A program made the position numbers and the translations under genes. Below are positions 27,128-36,484 of a DNA stretch of 64,000 bases, piece by piece. Location: the NCBI RefSeq assembly GCF_000735435.1, contig NZ_JMPP01000041.1, positions 116,200 through 180,199 of the forward strand. The letters are read 5' to 3'. Under the pieces are notes generated by a model. The model was given only the letters and a program-made list of their open reading frames with translations, did not search any database and had not been told where the DNA came from. Origin of the DNA: Klebsiella planticola ATCC 33531. GTDB lineage: Bacteria; Pseudomonadota; Gammaproteobacteria; Enterobacterales; Enterobacteriaceae. Each line of letters opens with the position of its first letter. The stretch's first letter is position 1.

Positions 27128-27662
27128 CCGCCTGCGGCGGCAGCGGTTTGGCGCCGATGTGCTGGCTGCCAATCAGATACCCGCTCACCGAAACCAGTGA
27201 TTTAACCCGCTCCGGCCACAGCGCCGCCATGATATCGGCCGTACGCGCCCCCCAGTCAAACCCGGCCACATCGGCCCGTTTTATCTGCAAGGCGTCCATC
27301 AGGTGAAGAATATCTGCCGCCATGGCCGAGGGCTGTCCGTTGCGCGGCGTATTTGCAGAGAGAAAACGGGTGGTACCATAGCCACGCAGATACGGCACGA
27401 TGACGCGGAATCCTTGCTTTGCTAACGCTGGCGCGACCGCCGCATAGCTATGAATGTCATATGGCCAGCCGTGCAGCAGGATAACCGGCTGACCGTCACG
27501 CGGACCGATATCGACATAGCCGATATTCAGGTCGCCGGCCTGAATCTGTTGAACATGATCGAATGCACTGGCATCGTCCGCCGCGCAAACGCCGGCTGAC
27601 CACAGAGCTGACAGCGCCAGCATCAGCGCGCTACCGTTACGGATCCGAGATAATCTGTTCAT
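27102..27662 (-). pseudogene. Truncated alpha/beta hydrolase (epoxide-hydrolase-like), 5' part only
   Basis: 186 residues with a signal peptide (LSRIRNGSALMLALSALWSAGVCA). Then come the start of an alpha/beta-hydrolase fold, the oxyanion HGWPYD (about residue 64), and nucleophile elbow GFDWGARTADIM with Asp as nucleophile, as in epoxide hydrolases and dehalogenases. Relatives are about 300 residues or more; the cap and the catalytic His are missing here. The frame ends just after PLPPQAEL, where relatives continue. Very likely non-functional. Confidence 0.75.
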
Positions 27663-27847
27663 AAAGCCACCTGTTAACTGAAAGAGAAGAGAGGACGCAG
27701 ACAGTTAACCAGCGTTTTGTATACGGCATATGCGCAGAAAGGCGGGGTTTTGTATCGCGATGTATTGCTCCCCCTGCAGATACATTGGGATACAGACGGA
27801 AGGACCACTGTGCGGGCTAACGCCTACGTTCAGCCCTCAGCGGCCTG

Positions 27848-28588
27848 TTAGGCGTGTGGAACGTCCGGCTCCAGATAGTTGGCCACGAAGCGGGTTAATA
27901 TTCCCGCCGCGACCGGACATGCCTCCACCTGATCCAGCAGTTGCCGGGGATCGATTCCCTCTCTCCGTAGTACCTCATCACGATAGTGGATCAATGAACG
28001 CGCAATTTCAGGGGTAAATTCCGGATGGAACTGCGTGGACAGCGCATGGCGGGTATAGCGCACTATCTGGTGGGGATCGTGCGCTGATGCGGCCAGCACC
28101 GTCGCATCCGGCGGCAGCCTGACGACCGTTTGCAGATGGCTGAGGTGCGCAGGGAAATGGGCCGGCCGGTCGCTTAACAGCGGGTCCGTTCGTCCGGCAG
28201 CGGAAAGCGTAATCGCCTTGCATCCCGTTTCGCGTCCTGCCGGATGATACGCCACCTCGCCGCCGAGCGCGTCGGCCATCAGCTGATGACCGTAGCAGAT
28301 ACCAAATAATGGCATCTCCACCGCCATCGCCGAACGGATCCACGCGGCGGTTTTCTCGCTCCACGCCAGCCGATCGGTGACCATCGCCCACGAGCCGGTC
28401 ATCACCGCCACGGTCTGGCTATCCGGAGCGGGCAGCGTTTCCCCCGCATAGACACGCACGGTGGCGATCTGCTGACGCCAGGGCGCAAGCAGCCGACCAA
28501 ACCACCGCGGAAGATCGCCATGTTCGGCCTCAATTTCCGCCGGCGGCGCGCCGGTCTGCACAATAAGAAGTTTGTTTCTCAACGCCAT
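27848..28588 (-). CDS. Class I glutamine amidotransferase-like protein
   Basis: 246 residues from the ATG at 28588, with AAGGGGA upstream; the longer frame is not supported. It is a GATase1 fold with the nucleophile Cys in LFGICYGHQLMADALGGEVAY and the His/Glu pair in STQFHPEFTP. It is of the GuaA-like stand-alone type that hydrolyses glutamine or gamma-glutamyl compounds. No synthetase partner is nearby. The substrate is unknown. Confidence 0.82.
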   Translation of the reverse strand: MALRNKLLIVQTGAPPAEIEAEHGDLPRWFGRLLAPWRQQIATVRVYAGETLPAPDSQTVAVMTGSWAMVTDRLAWSEKTAAWIRSAMAVEMPLFGICYGHQLMADALGGEVAYHPAGRETGCKAITLSAAGRTDPLLSDRPAHFPAHLSHLQTVVRLPPDATVLAASAHDPHQIVRYTRHALSTQFHPEFTPEIARSLIHYRDEVLRREGIDPRQLLDQVEACPVAAGILTRFVANYLEPDVPHA

Positions 28589-28726
28589 AGCCCGTTCCCC
28601 TTCGATGCTTTCTACAGTCCTTTCACTATGGAGAAAGGCGGCTGTTTCGACAAATAACCAATCTCTATGAGTGACACCCTGCGGGAATAAGCGCTGCAGA
28701 GCAAAGAAGTGCAAACGTAAACCTCG

Positions 28727-28751
28727 CCCGGCCAGCACAACGCCGGGCGAT
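28727..28751 (-). terminator. Stem-loop after the accessory PBP2 gene
   Basis: A perfect 8-bp stem CGCCCGGC/GCCGGGCG with a 9-nt loop, 11 bp after the stop codon on the minus strand. The T-run behind it is weak (AGGTTTACG). Confidence 0.5.
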
Positions 28752-28762
28752 ACTCTCCTGCT

Positions 28763-30685
28763 CTACTGCGCGTCGGCGCTGTCTATCTGCGGAACGCTGG
28801 CTTCAGCCCCTTGCGCAATATCAGGCGCGTTGGCCGGATCAAAGATGTGGTCAAGGATAGCGCGCGCCGTTGGCCCGGCGACAACGCCGTCGCCGCCGCC
28901 GTTTTCCAGAATCAGCGCCATCGCCACCTTTGGATGCTGATACGGAGCAAACAAGGTATAGAAGATATGATCGCGTAATCTGACCGGGATCATCTTCGCA
29001 TTGTAGGTCTGATTCTCCTTCAGACTGAAGACCTGCGAAGTACCGGACTTCGCGGCAATCTGATACGGCGCGGTATGAAACAGTTTATAACCGGTGCCGT
29101 TAGGCAAGTTAGCCATGCCGTACATCCCGTTGCGCACGATGCCCCAGTACGGCGATTTCGGATCGCCCACCTGCGGCGTATTGTTCGGCGGCTGATAGCG
29201 CTCAACCTTATTGCCGCGCTTCATGGAATAGAGCAGATGGGGATTTTTTACCTTGCCGTTGTTGAGCAGCGTCGTCAGCGCCTTCACCATCTGGACAGGC
29301 GTAGCGATCCAGTAGCCCTGGCCGATCCCGACCGAAATGGTGTCCCCCTGATACCACGGCTTTTTATGCACCTTCTGCTTCCACTCGCGGCTCGGCAACA
29401 CCCCGGCATACTCTTCATTCAAATCAATCCCGGTCAACTGCCCGTAGCCAAACTTGCTCAGCCAGCTGTGAATGCGGTCAATGCCCATTTCAAAGGCCAC
29501 CTGATAGAAGAAGGTGTCCGCCGACTCCTCAATCGCCTTGGTCACGTTCAGCATCCCATGCCCGGTTTTCAGCCAGTCGCGATAGCGGCGCTGGGTACCG
29601 GGTAGCGTCCAGGTCGGCGCACCGAAAAAGGTCGTGGTAGGGGTAATCACGCCAGCGGAAAGTGCCGACAGCGCCATATAGGGTTTCACCGTCGATGCCG
29701 GCGGATAGAGCCCCTGGGTCACGCGGTTAATCAGCGGGCGGTCCGGGTTATCGAGCAGAGAACGGTAGGCCTTATAGCCAATCCCTTTCACAAACGGATT
29801 CGGGTCATAGCTGGGACTGGAGACCATCGCCAGCACCCCGCCGTCGCGCGGATCGACCGCCACCACCGCCGCACGCTGCCCCTTCAGCACCCCTTCAATG
29901 TACTGCTGCAGGTGCAGATCCAGCGTCAGGTAGATATCCTTCCCGGCCACCGGCGGCACCTCTTTCAGCAAACGCACCACGCGACCATGGTTATCGACTT
30001 CCACCTCCTGATAGCCGGTGGTGCCGTGGAGCTCTTTTTCGTAATAGCCTTCAATACCCTGCTTGCCGATATTATGGTCGGCGGCATAGTTCTCCGCCTC
30101 GCCGTTTTTGGCCAGCCGTTGCAGGTCGCTGTCGTTGATTTTCGATACATAGCCGACCACGTGCGCCAGCTGGGCACCGTAGGGGTAGTCGCGCTGCTGG
30201 TAGCTCTCCACCGTTACGCCTGGAAAACGAAACTCGTTCACCGCAAAGCGTGCCACTTCAACATCGCTCAGGGCCGACTTCAGGGTCACCTGCTTGTAGC
30301 GACCGTTGTGGTGCATATCATCGCGGAAACTGGCGATATCATCGGGGGTCAAATCCACTATCGGGGTCAATGCGTTCAGCAACGCGGTCATATCGGCAAT
30401 TTTGCTCGGGATCACCTGCAGGCGGTAGAGAGTGATGTTCTGTACCAGCGGGATACCGTTGCGATCGAAAATAAGCCCACGGTCTGGCGCGATAGGCAGC
30501 ATTTTAATGTCATTCTGATTCGATCGGGTCTGATAGAAATCGTGCTGCTTAACCTGTAAACGGTAGAGGTTAAAAATCAGCACGCCAAAGCAGACCACCA
30601 CCAGTAGAAACGCGATCGCGGCACGACGAATAAACAGCATCTCTTCCGCTGAGTGATCGCGAATTTCATCTCTCAATAGGGTCAT
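28763..30685 (-). CDS. Accessory penicillin-binding protein 2 (MrdA paralogue)
   Basis: 640 residues from the ATG at 30685; the frame also extends to a TTG. It is a class B transpeptidase of the elongation machinery, collinear with E. coli PBP2. One N-terminal membrane anchor (about 20-42) precedes a pedestal with FPGVTVESYQQRDYPYG. The transpeptidase domain has active Ser331 in STVK, SAD (385-387) and KSGT (543-546). The residue before Ser331 is Ala where E. coli PBP2 has Gly. It is not in a mrdA-rodA context and stands alone, like the PBP2SAL paralogue of Salmonella used at acid pH. That parallel is inferred. Confidence 0.9.
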   Translation of the reverse strand: MTLLRDEIRDHSAEEMLFIRRAAIAFLLVVVCFGVLIFNLYRLQVKQHDFYQTRSNQNDIKMLPIAPDRGLIFDRNGIPLVQNITLYRLQVIPSKIADMTALLNALTPIVDLTPDDIASFRDDMHHNGRYKQVTLKSALSDVEVARFAVNEFRFPGVTVESYQQRDYPYGAQLAHVVGYVSKINDSDLQRLAKNGEAENYAADHNIGKQGIEGYYEKELHGTTGYQEVEVDNHGRVVRLLKEVPPVAGKDIYLTLDLHLQQYIEGVLKGQRAAVVAVDPRDGGVLAMVSSPSYDPNPFVKGIGYKAYRSLLDNPDRPLINRVTQGLYPPASTVKPYMALSALSAGVITPTTTFFGAPTWTLPGTQRRYRDWLKTGHGMLNVTKAIEESADTFFYQVAFEMGIDRIHSWLSKFGYGQLTGIDLNEEYAGVLPSREWKQKVHKKPWYQGDTISVGIGQGYWIATPVQMVKALTTLLNNGKVKNPHLLYSMKRGNKVERYQPPNNTPQVGDPKSPYWGIVRNGMYGMANLPNGTGYKLFHTAPYQIAAKSGTSQVFSLKENQTYNAKMIPVRLRDHIFYTLFAPYQHPKVAMALILENGGGDGVVAGPTARAILDHIFDPANAPDIAQGAEASVPQIDSADAQ

Positions 30686-30852
30686 TAGCGGCAATTCACT
30701 TGAGTTTGAATAAAGGGCGAAAAAAGAAAAAGCGCAGCAGAATAGCGTTATCGAGGCGCCAGCCCTACAGAAAGGTTGCTAATGATTTAGCAGAAATGTT
30801 TCAGCATGTTAGATGCCGGACAGGCGCTAGCCCCACCAGGGGATGAAATGGG

Positions 30853-30867
30853 TGTGACATTGTCACA
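30853..30867. repeat. Palindrome TGTGACATTGTCACA (copy 4 of 4)
   Basis: A perfect 15-bp palindrome about 4 bp beyond the terminator of the guanidine operon. Its arms look like CRP half-sites but are spaced 5 rather than 6 bp apart, so it is not a CRP site. Confidence 0.7.
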
Positions 30868-30899
30868 AAAGGGCCTCTGTCCGCTGAAGACAGAGGCCC
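30867..30899 (-). terminator. Rho-independent terminator of the guanidine operon
   Basis: On the minus strand a perfect 11-bp stem (GGGCCTCTGTC/GACAGAGGCCC, 7-nt loop) is followed by TTTTG. It lies 5 bp after the allophanate hydrolase stop. Confidence 0.88.
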
Positions 30900-30904
30900 T
30901 GGGG

Positions 30905-32704
30905 TCAGCCGCGGGTCAGCCAGGCCCGCCAGCCTCCGTAGGCGGTAATGTCGGTGGCCCCCTGCAGACCGTATCCTTCGCAGATAAAACCGCTCAACCA
31001 GCGTCCGTCGGACAGTTCGACTTTGCCTAGCCCCAGCGGTGCGGGAATGGCCGCCAGCAGTGAGCCCAGCTCAGACGAAGGCAGCTCCCAGACCTCCACG
31101 GCGATGGCCGCGCCGTCGTTTTCGTCACGCACCATCCCCGGACGGCGCCCGTCGGCCAGCGCATACAGCCGATAGCGCGGGGCGCTGTGCATGGCCGTCA
31201 GCAGACGCCCGCCCCGCTCCCGCAGTTGCCCGTTCAACGCCAGGCCGTCAAGATGGGCGCCGCAGACCACCAGCGGCATGCGATCGTGGCTGCCGGTGGC
31301 CGCAGGCAAGGCAGCGTCCAGCTGGCTCCCGCCGACCAGCGGTAGTGGCTGCACGCGCTGGAAAGCGTCGGCCACTCCGAGAAGGTACTGGTCGGTGAAG
31401 GCCCGGCCGAACAGGGTGACGCCGGAGGGCAAACCGTTTGCCAGAAAACCGACCGGCACATTCACCGCCGCATAATCCAGCAGGTTCATAAAGTTGGTGT
31501 AGTAGCCGAGATCGGCATTGCGCTGCACCGGCTCGGCCTCCAGTTCAGCCAGCGTCACCGGGCGCGGACAGGTCGGGGTCAGGACGCAATCCAGCGTTTC
31601 AAGGATCGCGTCACACTGCGCCTTATACGCCTGCAGCTGGTACATTGCCCTGAAGGTCGTCACCGCGTCGGTACCCGGCGCTTTCGCCAGCACGTCGCGA
31701 ATCACCGGCAATACCGCCTCCGGCTGCTGCTCGATTAGCGCGCCCACCACCGCATACCGTTCCGCCACCCACGGGCCGTCGTACAGCAGGCGCGCGGCGG
31801 CAAGAAACGGCGTCATATCGAGGTTGACCGGTACGCCGCCAAGGGCAATGAGCCGCGCTTTGGCCTGCATAAACAGCGCCTCGCTCTGCGCACAGCCAAG
31901 GAAATTCAGCGTCTGCGGCACGCCGAAGCGAAATCCCGGCGTCGGGACGCCGAAGGCCTGACGGCTGTTCCACTGCGGGTTGCGGCGACTGTAGGCGTCT
32001 CGCGGATCCGGCCGTGCGGTCAGGGCCAGCAGCCGACTGGCCTCGTCGGCGGTGGCAGTAAAGAATGTCGTACAGTCGAGGGTCCGACAGGCCGGCACCA
32101 CCCCGGCGGTAGAGATCAGCCCCTTGCTGGCCTTCAGCCCCATCAGGTTATTCAGTGAAGCCGGGACTCGTCCGCTGCCGGCGGTGTCCGTTCCGAGGGC
32201 GAAGCTGGCCACCCCGAGCGCCACAGCCAGCGCTGAACCGGCGCTGGATCCGCCGGAGGGATAATCCGCATGATAAGCGTTACGACAGCGGCCGTAGGGC
32301 GAACGCGTTCCGTTTAGGCCGGTGGCAAACTGATCGAGATTGGTTTTGCCGACCGGAATAGCGCCGAGGGCAATCAGCTGGGCCACGACAGTGGCATCCT
32401 CAGTCGCGGTGCGGGCAAAGGCCGGACAGGCAGCGGTGGTGGCAATGCCCGCAAGATCGATATTATCTTTGATGGCGAACGGCACGCCGTACAGCGGTAG
32501 CGTCTCCGGCGCAACCGTATCCAGCGCCGCCAGCCAGGGCTCCTGCTCCTCCGCCGTCAGTATATGAATAAACAGCTGATACTCCGGATTCAGCGCCTGC
32601 GCCTTCTGGCGGAGATCGGCCAGCAGCGCCCGCGGGGTCAATTCGCCGCGGCGGTAAGCCTCTGCGAGGGTCGCAAGGCGTAAATCAAAGGTTGGCTGAC
32701 TCAT
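30905..32704 (-). CDS. Allophanate hydrolase (AtzF type)
   Basis: 599 residues from the ATG at 32704, which overlaps the carboxylase TGA by 4 bp. It hydrolyses allophanate to ammonia and CO2. The N-terminal amidase-signature domain has the Ser-cisSer-Lys triad, about Lys79 (PFAIKDNID), Ser153 (GGSSAGSA) and Ser177 (GTDTAGSGRVPASL). The C-terminal domain (about 440-599) is of the AtzF type and includes MPLVVCGAHLDGLALNGQL and VEVWELPSSELGSLL. It is the last gene of the operon and completes guanidine (or urea) nitrogen release. Confidence 0.93.
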   Translation of the reverse strand: MSQPTFDLRLATLAEAYRRGELTPRALLADLRQKAQALNPEYQLFIHILTAEEQEPWLAALDTVAPETLPLYGVPFAIKDNIDLAGIATTAACPAFARTATEDATVVAQLIALGAIPVGKTNLDQFATGLNGTRSPYGRCRNAYHADYPSGGSSAGSALAVALGVASFALGTDTAGSGRVPASLNNLMGLKASKGLISTAGVVPACRTLDCTTFFTATADEASRLLALTARPDPRDAYSRRNPQWNSRQAFGVPTPGFRFGVPQTLNFLGCAQSEALFMQAKARLIALGGVPVNLDMTPFLAAARLLYDGPWVAERYAVVGALIEQQPEAVLPVIRDVLAKAPGTDAVTTFRAMYQLQAYKAQCDAILETLDCVLTPTCPRPVTLAELEAEPVQRNADLGYYTNFMNLLDYAAVNVPVGFLANGLPSGVTLFGRAFTDQYLLGVADAFQRVQPLPLVGGSQLDAALPAATGSHDRMPLVVCGAHLDGLALNGQLRERGGRLLTAMHSAPRYRLYALADGRRPGMVRDENDGAAIAVEVWELPSSELGSLLAAIPAPLGLGKVELSDGRWLSGFICEGYGLQGATDITAYGGWRAWLTRG

Positions 32705-35700
32705 ACGTTCTCCTCCAGGATCACCGCCACACGTTGCCCGGCGCGTACCGACGCCCCCGGCTGAACATTCATCTGTTGCACCACGCCGTCGCACGGCGCC
32801 AACAGCGGGATCTCCATTTTCATTGACTCCAGCACCACCAGAACGTCGCCGGCGCGAACATGACTCCCCGCGGCGGCCTGCACTTGCCACAGATTGCCGG
32901 AGATCGGACTCTCCACGCCCTGCTGTCCGCGCTGCAGCGGCGCCTCGTCACCCGCGTCAGCCGCTACCTCCTGGCTATCGAAATGCGCCTGGCCGCTGGC
33001 TATCCAGCGCTCGCGTTCCTCATTGAAGGCGCGCTGCTGATGCTGGCGAAAAGCGTCGATACTTACCGCTTCCCGCAGCAGAAACTGCTGGTACTCCGCC
33101 AGCCGCAGGGTACTGTGCTCAATGCGCAGCGGATAGCGGCCAAGCGGGAAATCGCGGCGGATCTGTTGCAGTTCATCGGCAGAAACCGGGTAGAAACGCA
33201 GCTGGTCGAAGACGCGCAGCAGCCAGGGTTTACCGGCGAAGTCGGCGACCTCGTGATAGCGATTCCACATCTGCAACGTACGGCCGACAAACTGGTAGCC
33301 CCCGGGACCTTCCATACCATAGACGCACAGATAGGCTCCGCCGATCCCCACCGAGTTTTCCGCCGTCCAGGTACGCGCCGGATTGTATTTGGTGGTCACC
33401 AGTCGATGACGCGGATCGAGCGGCGTCGCCACCGGCGCGCCAAGATAGACATCGCCCAGCCCCATCACCAGATAGCTGGCGTCGAACACCGTCTGCCATA
33501 CCGCCTGTTCGTCCGGTAAGTCGTTAATCCGGCGGATAAATTCGAGGTTGCTCGGGCACCATGGTGCGTCGCGCCGCACGGTCGTCATGTATTTATCGAT
33601 AGCCGTGCGGCAGGCCGGGTCGTCCCACGACAGCGGTAGATGTACCACCCGGGTCGGAACCTGCAGATCGTCGCTGACACACACCGCCGCCCACTCCACG
33701 CTCACCCAACTCAACAGCGCGTCAAGCGTCAGGGTTTCCGGCTGGAAATGAATTTGCAAAGAACGAATACCCGGCGTCAGATCAATTACCCCCGGTCGGG
33801 AGCGGCTCTCCAGCGCCTGCATCAGAGCATGAATGCGAAAACGCAGCACCAGATCGAGCTCCGCCTCTCCCGCTTCCAGCAGCAGATGGGTATCGCCGGA
33901 AAGACGGGCCACCAGACGCTTATCTGCTTCTGCGCAGCTCATCACCACGGGGGAAGTTAACGGCGCGGGCTGCCACGCAACAGGCATCGCCTCAAGCGTC
34001 GCCAGCTCATCCCGGTAGCCTGCCGCCAGTCGACGGGCCGTAGACAGATCCACGGCAACAAAACGCACCTTGTCGCCGGCTTTCAGTTGCCCCAGCTGCC
34101 AGAGATCGGCTTCAATCACCGTCACCGGGCAGACGAAACCGCCGAGGCTCGGGCCGTCCGGGCCAAGAATAACCGGCATATCGCCGGTAAAATCAACCGC
34201 GCCGACGGCATAAGGATTATCGTGAATATTCGACGGATGCAGTCCCGCGTCGCCGCCGCTCTCGCGGGCCCACAGCGGTTTAGGACCTATCAGCCGCACG
34301 CCGGTACGGCTGGAGTTGAAATGTACCTCCCAGTCGGTGGCAAAAAACGTATCAATGTAGTCCGCGGCAAAAAATTCCGGCGCGCCGTGCGGGCCGTAAA
34401 TCACCCGCAGGGTACGTACGGCCGCCAGCGGCGGTACCAGCACAGCAGGCAGCGCGGCGCCGGTGTCCCCCCTGCCGTCTGGCGCCAGATGCAGAACATC
34501 CCCGCTGCGCAACGCGCGTCCGCCATGGCCGCCAAACTGTCCAAGCGTAAAGGTACTTTTGCTGCCCAGATAATCCGGCACCTGAATGCCGCCGCGCAGA
34601 CAGAGGTAGCTCCTGACCCCCGCCCCTTCGATGGCGCCGATTTTCAGCGTCGCCCCGGCCGGGATACGGAATACACGGTTCATCTCTTGCGCGATACCGT
34701 CAAGGGTAACCGGAACGCCGGCGCCGCTCACCACCGCCAGGGCTGCACAATGAAACTTCAGCGCTGGCCCGCTGAGGGTAATTTCCAGCGCCGCTTCTCC
34801 CGGCGGGTTATCCAGCAGCCGGTTGCCGAGGCGCAGCGCCCGATCGTCCATCGGCCCTGACGGCGGGACGCCCACCGCCCAATAGCCCAGCCGTCCGGGA
34901 TAATCCTGGACGCTGGTCTGCGTCCCGGCGCTGAGCACCTCGACGGTTGCGGCCCGATAGCTCAGCTGTTCCAGGCAACGGGTCCAGGGCTCACCCTGTA
35001 CAAAGGGTTCAAAGGCCAGAATCTGCTGGAGGTAGATGCGGTTAGTTTCCACGCCATACAGGCGGGTGTTCGCCAGCGCCTGGGTCAGTTCAGCGATCGC
35101 CTCTTCGCGGGTTGGCCGCCAGGCGATCATTTTAGCCAGCATCGGGTCAAAAAAGGGCGGCACGTCGCAGCCGGCCTCCACCCAACGGTCGATACGAAGC
35201 GTTTCGCCGTCCGCCGGCGGAAAGACCACCTCGGTCAGCAAACCTGGCGAAGGCTGAAACTGACGGCCCGGATCTTCGGCATAAATACGCGCCTGGATAG
35301 CGTGGCCCCGTGGTGTCAGGTCGGCCAGCAGCGCAGTGAGCGGCGGTAAATCCCCGGCCGCCAGCGCCACCATCCAGCGTACCAGGTCGACGCCCCACAC
35401 CTGCTCGGTGACGCCGTGCTCAACCTGCAGACGGGTATTGACCTCAAGAAAATAGAAGCGCTGCGCCGCGCTGTCATAGACAAATTCGACCGTCCCGGCG
35501 CTGCGATAGCTGACCGCTTTGCCCAGCGCGACCGCCGCCGCGCACAGCGCATCCGCCATCCCCGCCGGTAGGTTCGGCGCCGGAGTTTCTTCCAGCACTT
35601 TCTGGTTCCGACGCTGTATTGAGCAGTCGCGCACCCCAAGGGCGATGACCTCGCCCTGCCCGTCGCCGAATATCTGCACTTCCAGATGGCGCGCGCGTTC

Positions 35701-36306
35701 AATGTATTTTTCGATAAACACGCCCGCATCGCTAAAGTTATTCTGCCCCAGCCGCTGTACAGTCTCAAAGGCGTCCGACAGCTCGCGGGCGTCGCGACAG
35801 ACGCGCATCCCGATACCGCCGCCCCCGGCGGTGCTTTTTAACATCACCGGGTAGCCGATGGTGTCCGCCGCCCGACACGCTTCGCCGCTGTCGGCCAGCA
35901 GACCGGTCCCCTCCAGCAGCGGCACGCCCTGCGCTTTGGCCAGCGCCCGGGCGGTGTGCTTCAGGCCAAACGTGCGTAGCTGAGCGGGAGTCGGGCCGAC
36001 AAACGCCAGCCCGGCAGCTTCACAAGCCTCGGCGAAGGCAGCGTTTTCCGATAAGAAACCGTAGCCGGGATGAATAGCTTCGGCCCCGCTTTTTAAGGCA
36101 GCGGCGATGATTTTTTCCGTCACCAGGTAAGTTTGCGCCGCCGGGCCGTCGCCGAGGCCGATTGCCTCATCGGCTTCGCGAATATGCAGGCTGCTGAGAT
36201 CCGCGTCGGAATAGACCGCCACGCCCTTCACCTGCATCGCGCGCAGGGTGCGCAGAATTCGACAGGCGATGGCGCCGCGGTTAGCAATCAGTAAGGTTTT
36301 GAACAT
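32701..36306 (-). CDS. Biotin-dependent guanidine/urea carboxylase
   Basis: 1201 residues, full length. Domain order: biotin carboxylase (about 1-450; NRGAIACRILRT, ATP-grasp GGGGIGMRVCRD), KipA/KipI-like carboxyltransferase halves (about 460-1080) and a biotin carrier domain. Biotin would attach to about Lys1163 in VVLESMKMEIP. Members are annotated as urea carboxylase, but those in ykkC-riboswitch operons with DUF1989 partners act mainly as guanidine carboxylases. The riboswitch upstream makes that the better call. No good ribosome binding site is seen before the ATG, and an 80-bp structured gap separates it from a small open frame upstream. Confidence 0.92.
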   Translation of the reverse strand: MFKTLLIANRGAIACRILRTLRAMQVKGVAVYSDADLSSLHIREADEAIGLGDGPAAQTYLVTEKIIAAALKSGAEAIHPGYGFLSENAAFAEACEAAGLAFVGPTPAQLRTFGLKHTARALAKAQGVPLLEGTGLLADSGEACRAADTIGYPVMLKSTAGGGGIGMRVCRDARELSDAFETVQRLGQNNFSDAGVFIEKYIERARHLEVQIFGDGQGEVIALGVRDCSIQRRNQKVLEETPAPNLPAGMADALCAAAVALGKAVSYRSAGTVEFVYDSAAQRFYFLEVNTRLQVEHGVTEQVWGVDLVRWMVALAAGDLPPLTALLADLTPRGHAIQARIYAEDPGRQFQPSPGLLTEVVFPPADGETLRIDRWVEAGCDVPPFFDPMLAKMIAWRPTREEAIAELTQALANTRLYGVETNRIYLQQILAFEPFVQGEPWTRCLEQLSYRAATVEVLSAGTQTSVQDYPGRLGYWAVGVPPSGPMDDRALRLGNRLLDNPPGEAALEITLSGPALKFHCAALAVVSGAGVPVTLDGIAQEMNRVFRIPAGATLKIGAIEGAGVRSYLCLRGGIQVPDYLGSKSTFTLGQFGGHGGRALRSGDVLHLAPDGRGDTGAALPAVLVPPLAAVRTLRVIYGPHGAPEFFAADYIDTFFATDWEVHFNSSRTGVRLIGPKPLWARESGGDAGLHPSNIHDNPYAVGAVDFTGDMPVILGPDGPSLGGFVCPVTVIEADLWQLGQLKAGDKVRFVAVDLSTARRLAAGYRDELATLEAMPVAWQPAPLTSPVVMSCAEADKRLVARLSGDTHLLLEAGEAELDLVLRFRIHALMQALESRSRPGVIDLTPGIRSLQIHFQPETLTLDALLSWVSVEWAAVCVSDDLQVPTRVVHLPLSWDDPACRTAIDKYMTTVRRDAPWCPSNLEFIRRINDLPDEQAVWQTVFDASYLVMGLGDVYLGAPVATPLDPRHRLVTTKYNPARTWTAENSVGIGGAYLCVYGMEGPGGYQFVGRTLQMWNRYHEVADFAGKPWLLRVFDQLRFYPVSADELQQIRRDFPLGRYPLRIEHSTLRLAEYQQFLLREAVSIDAFRQHQQRAFNEERERWIASGQAHFDSQEVAADAGDEAPLQRGQQGVESPISGNLWQVQAAAGSHVRAGDVLVVLESMKMEIPLLAPCDGVVQQMNVQPGASVRAGQRVAVILEENV

Positions 36307-36385
36307 ACAAGGGACTCACGTCGTGGCGGGTCGTCCCGCAAAAAAATTCGACGTCCCCGGGGCCGTCCCCGAGGCGCGCAGGCGT

Positions 36386-36484
36386 TCAGGGCTTACGCGA
36401 TGGTGTGCTTAACAGGCGGTCGGCGCGAACGGCAAACAGACGCCAGGCCAGCAGGCGCCAGCGCTGCCAACGGGTCAGTTCCAT
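36386..36484 (-). CDS. Predicted 32-residue basic small protein
   Basis: ATG at 36484 overlaps the end of the upstream DUF1989 gene by 10 bp and has a strong site, GGAGG, 7 bp before it. It reads [19 protein letters not shown], then [13 protein letters not shown] and a stop. It is rich in Arg and Trp and would form a short amphipathic, cationic helix that could bind membrane or a partner. Not recognised as any known family. It could instead be a translational coupling device for the carboxylase, whose own start has a poor ribosome binding site. Confidence 0.5.
   Translation of the reverse strand: MELTRWQRWRLLAWRLFAVRADRLLSTPSRKP

Noticed and set aside
30853..30867. TGTGA...TCACA palindrome as a CRP site
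   Set aside because: The half-sites are separated by 5 bp instead of 6, and it lies downstream of a terminator rather than near a promoter.
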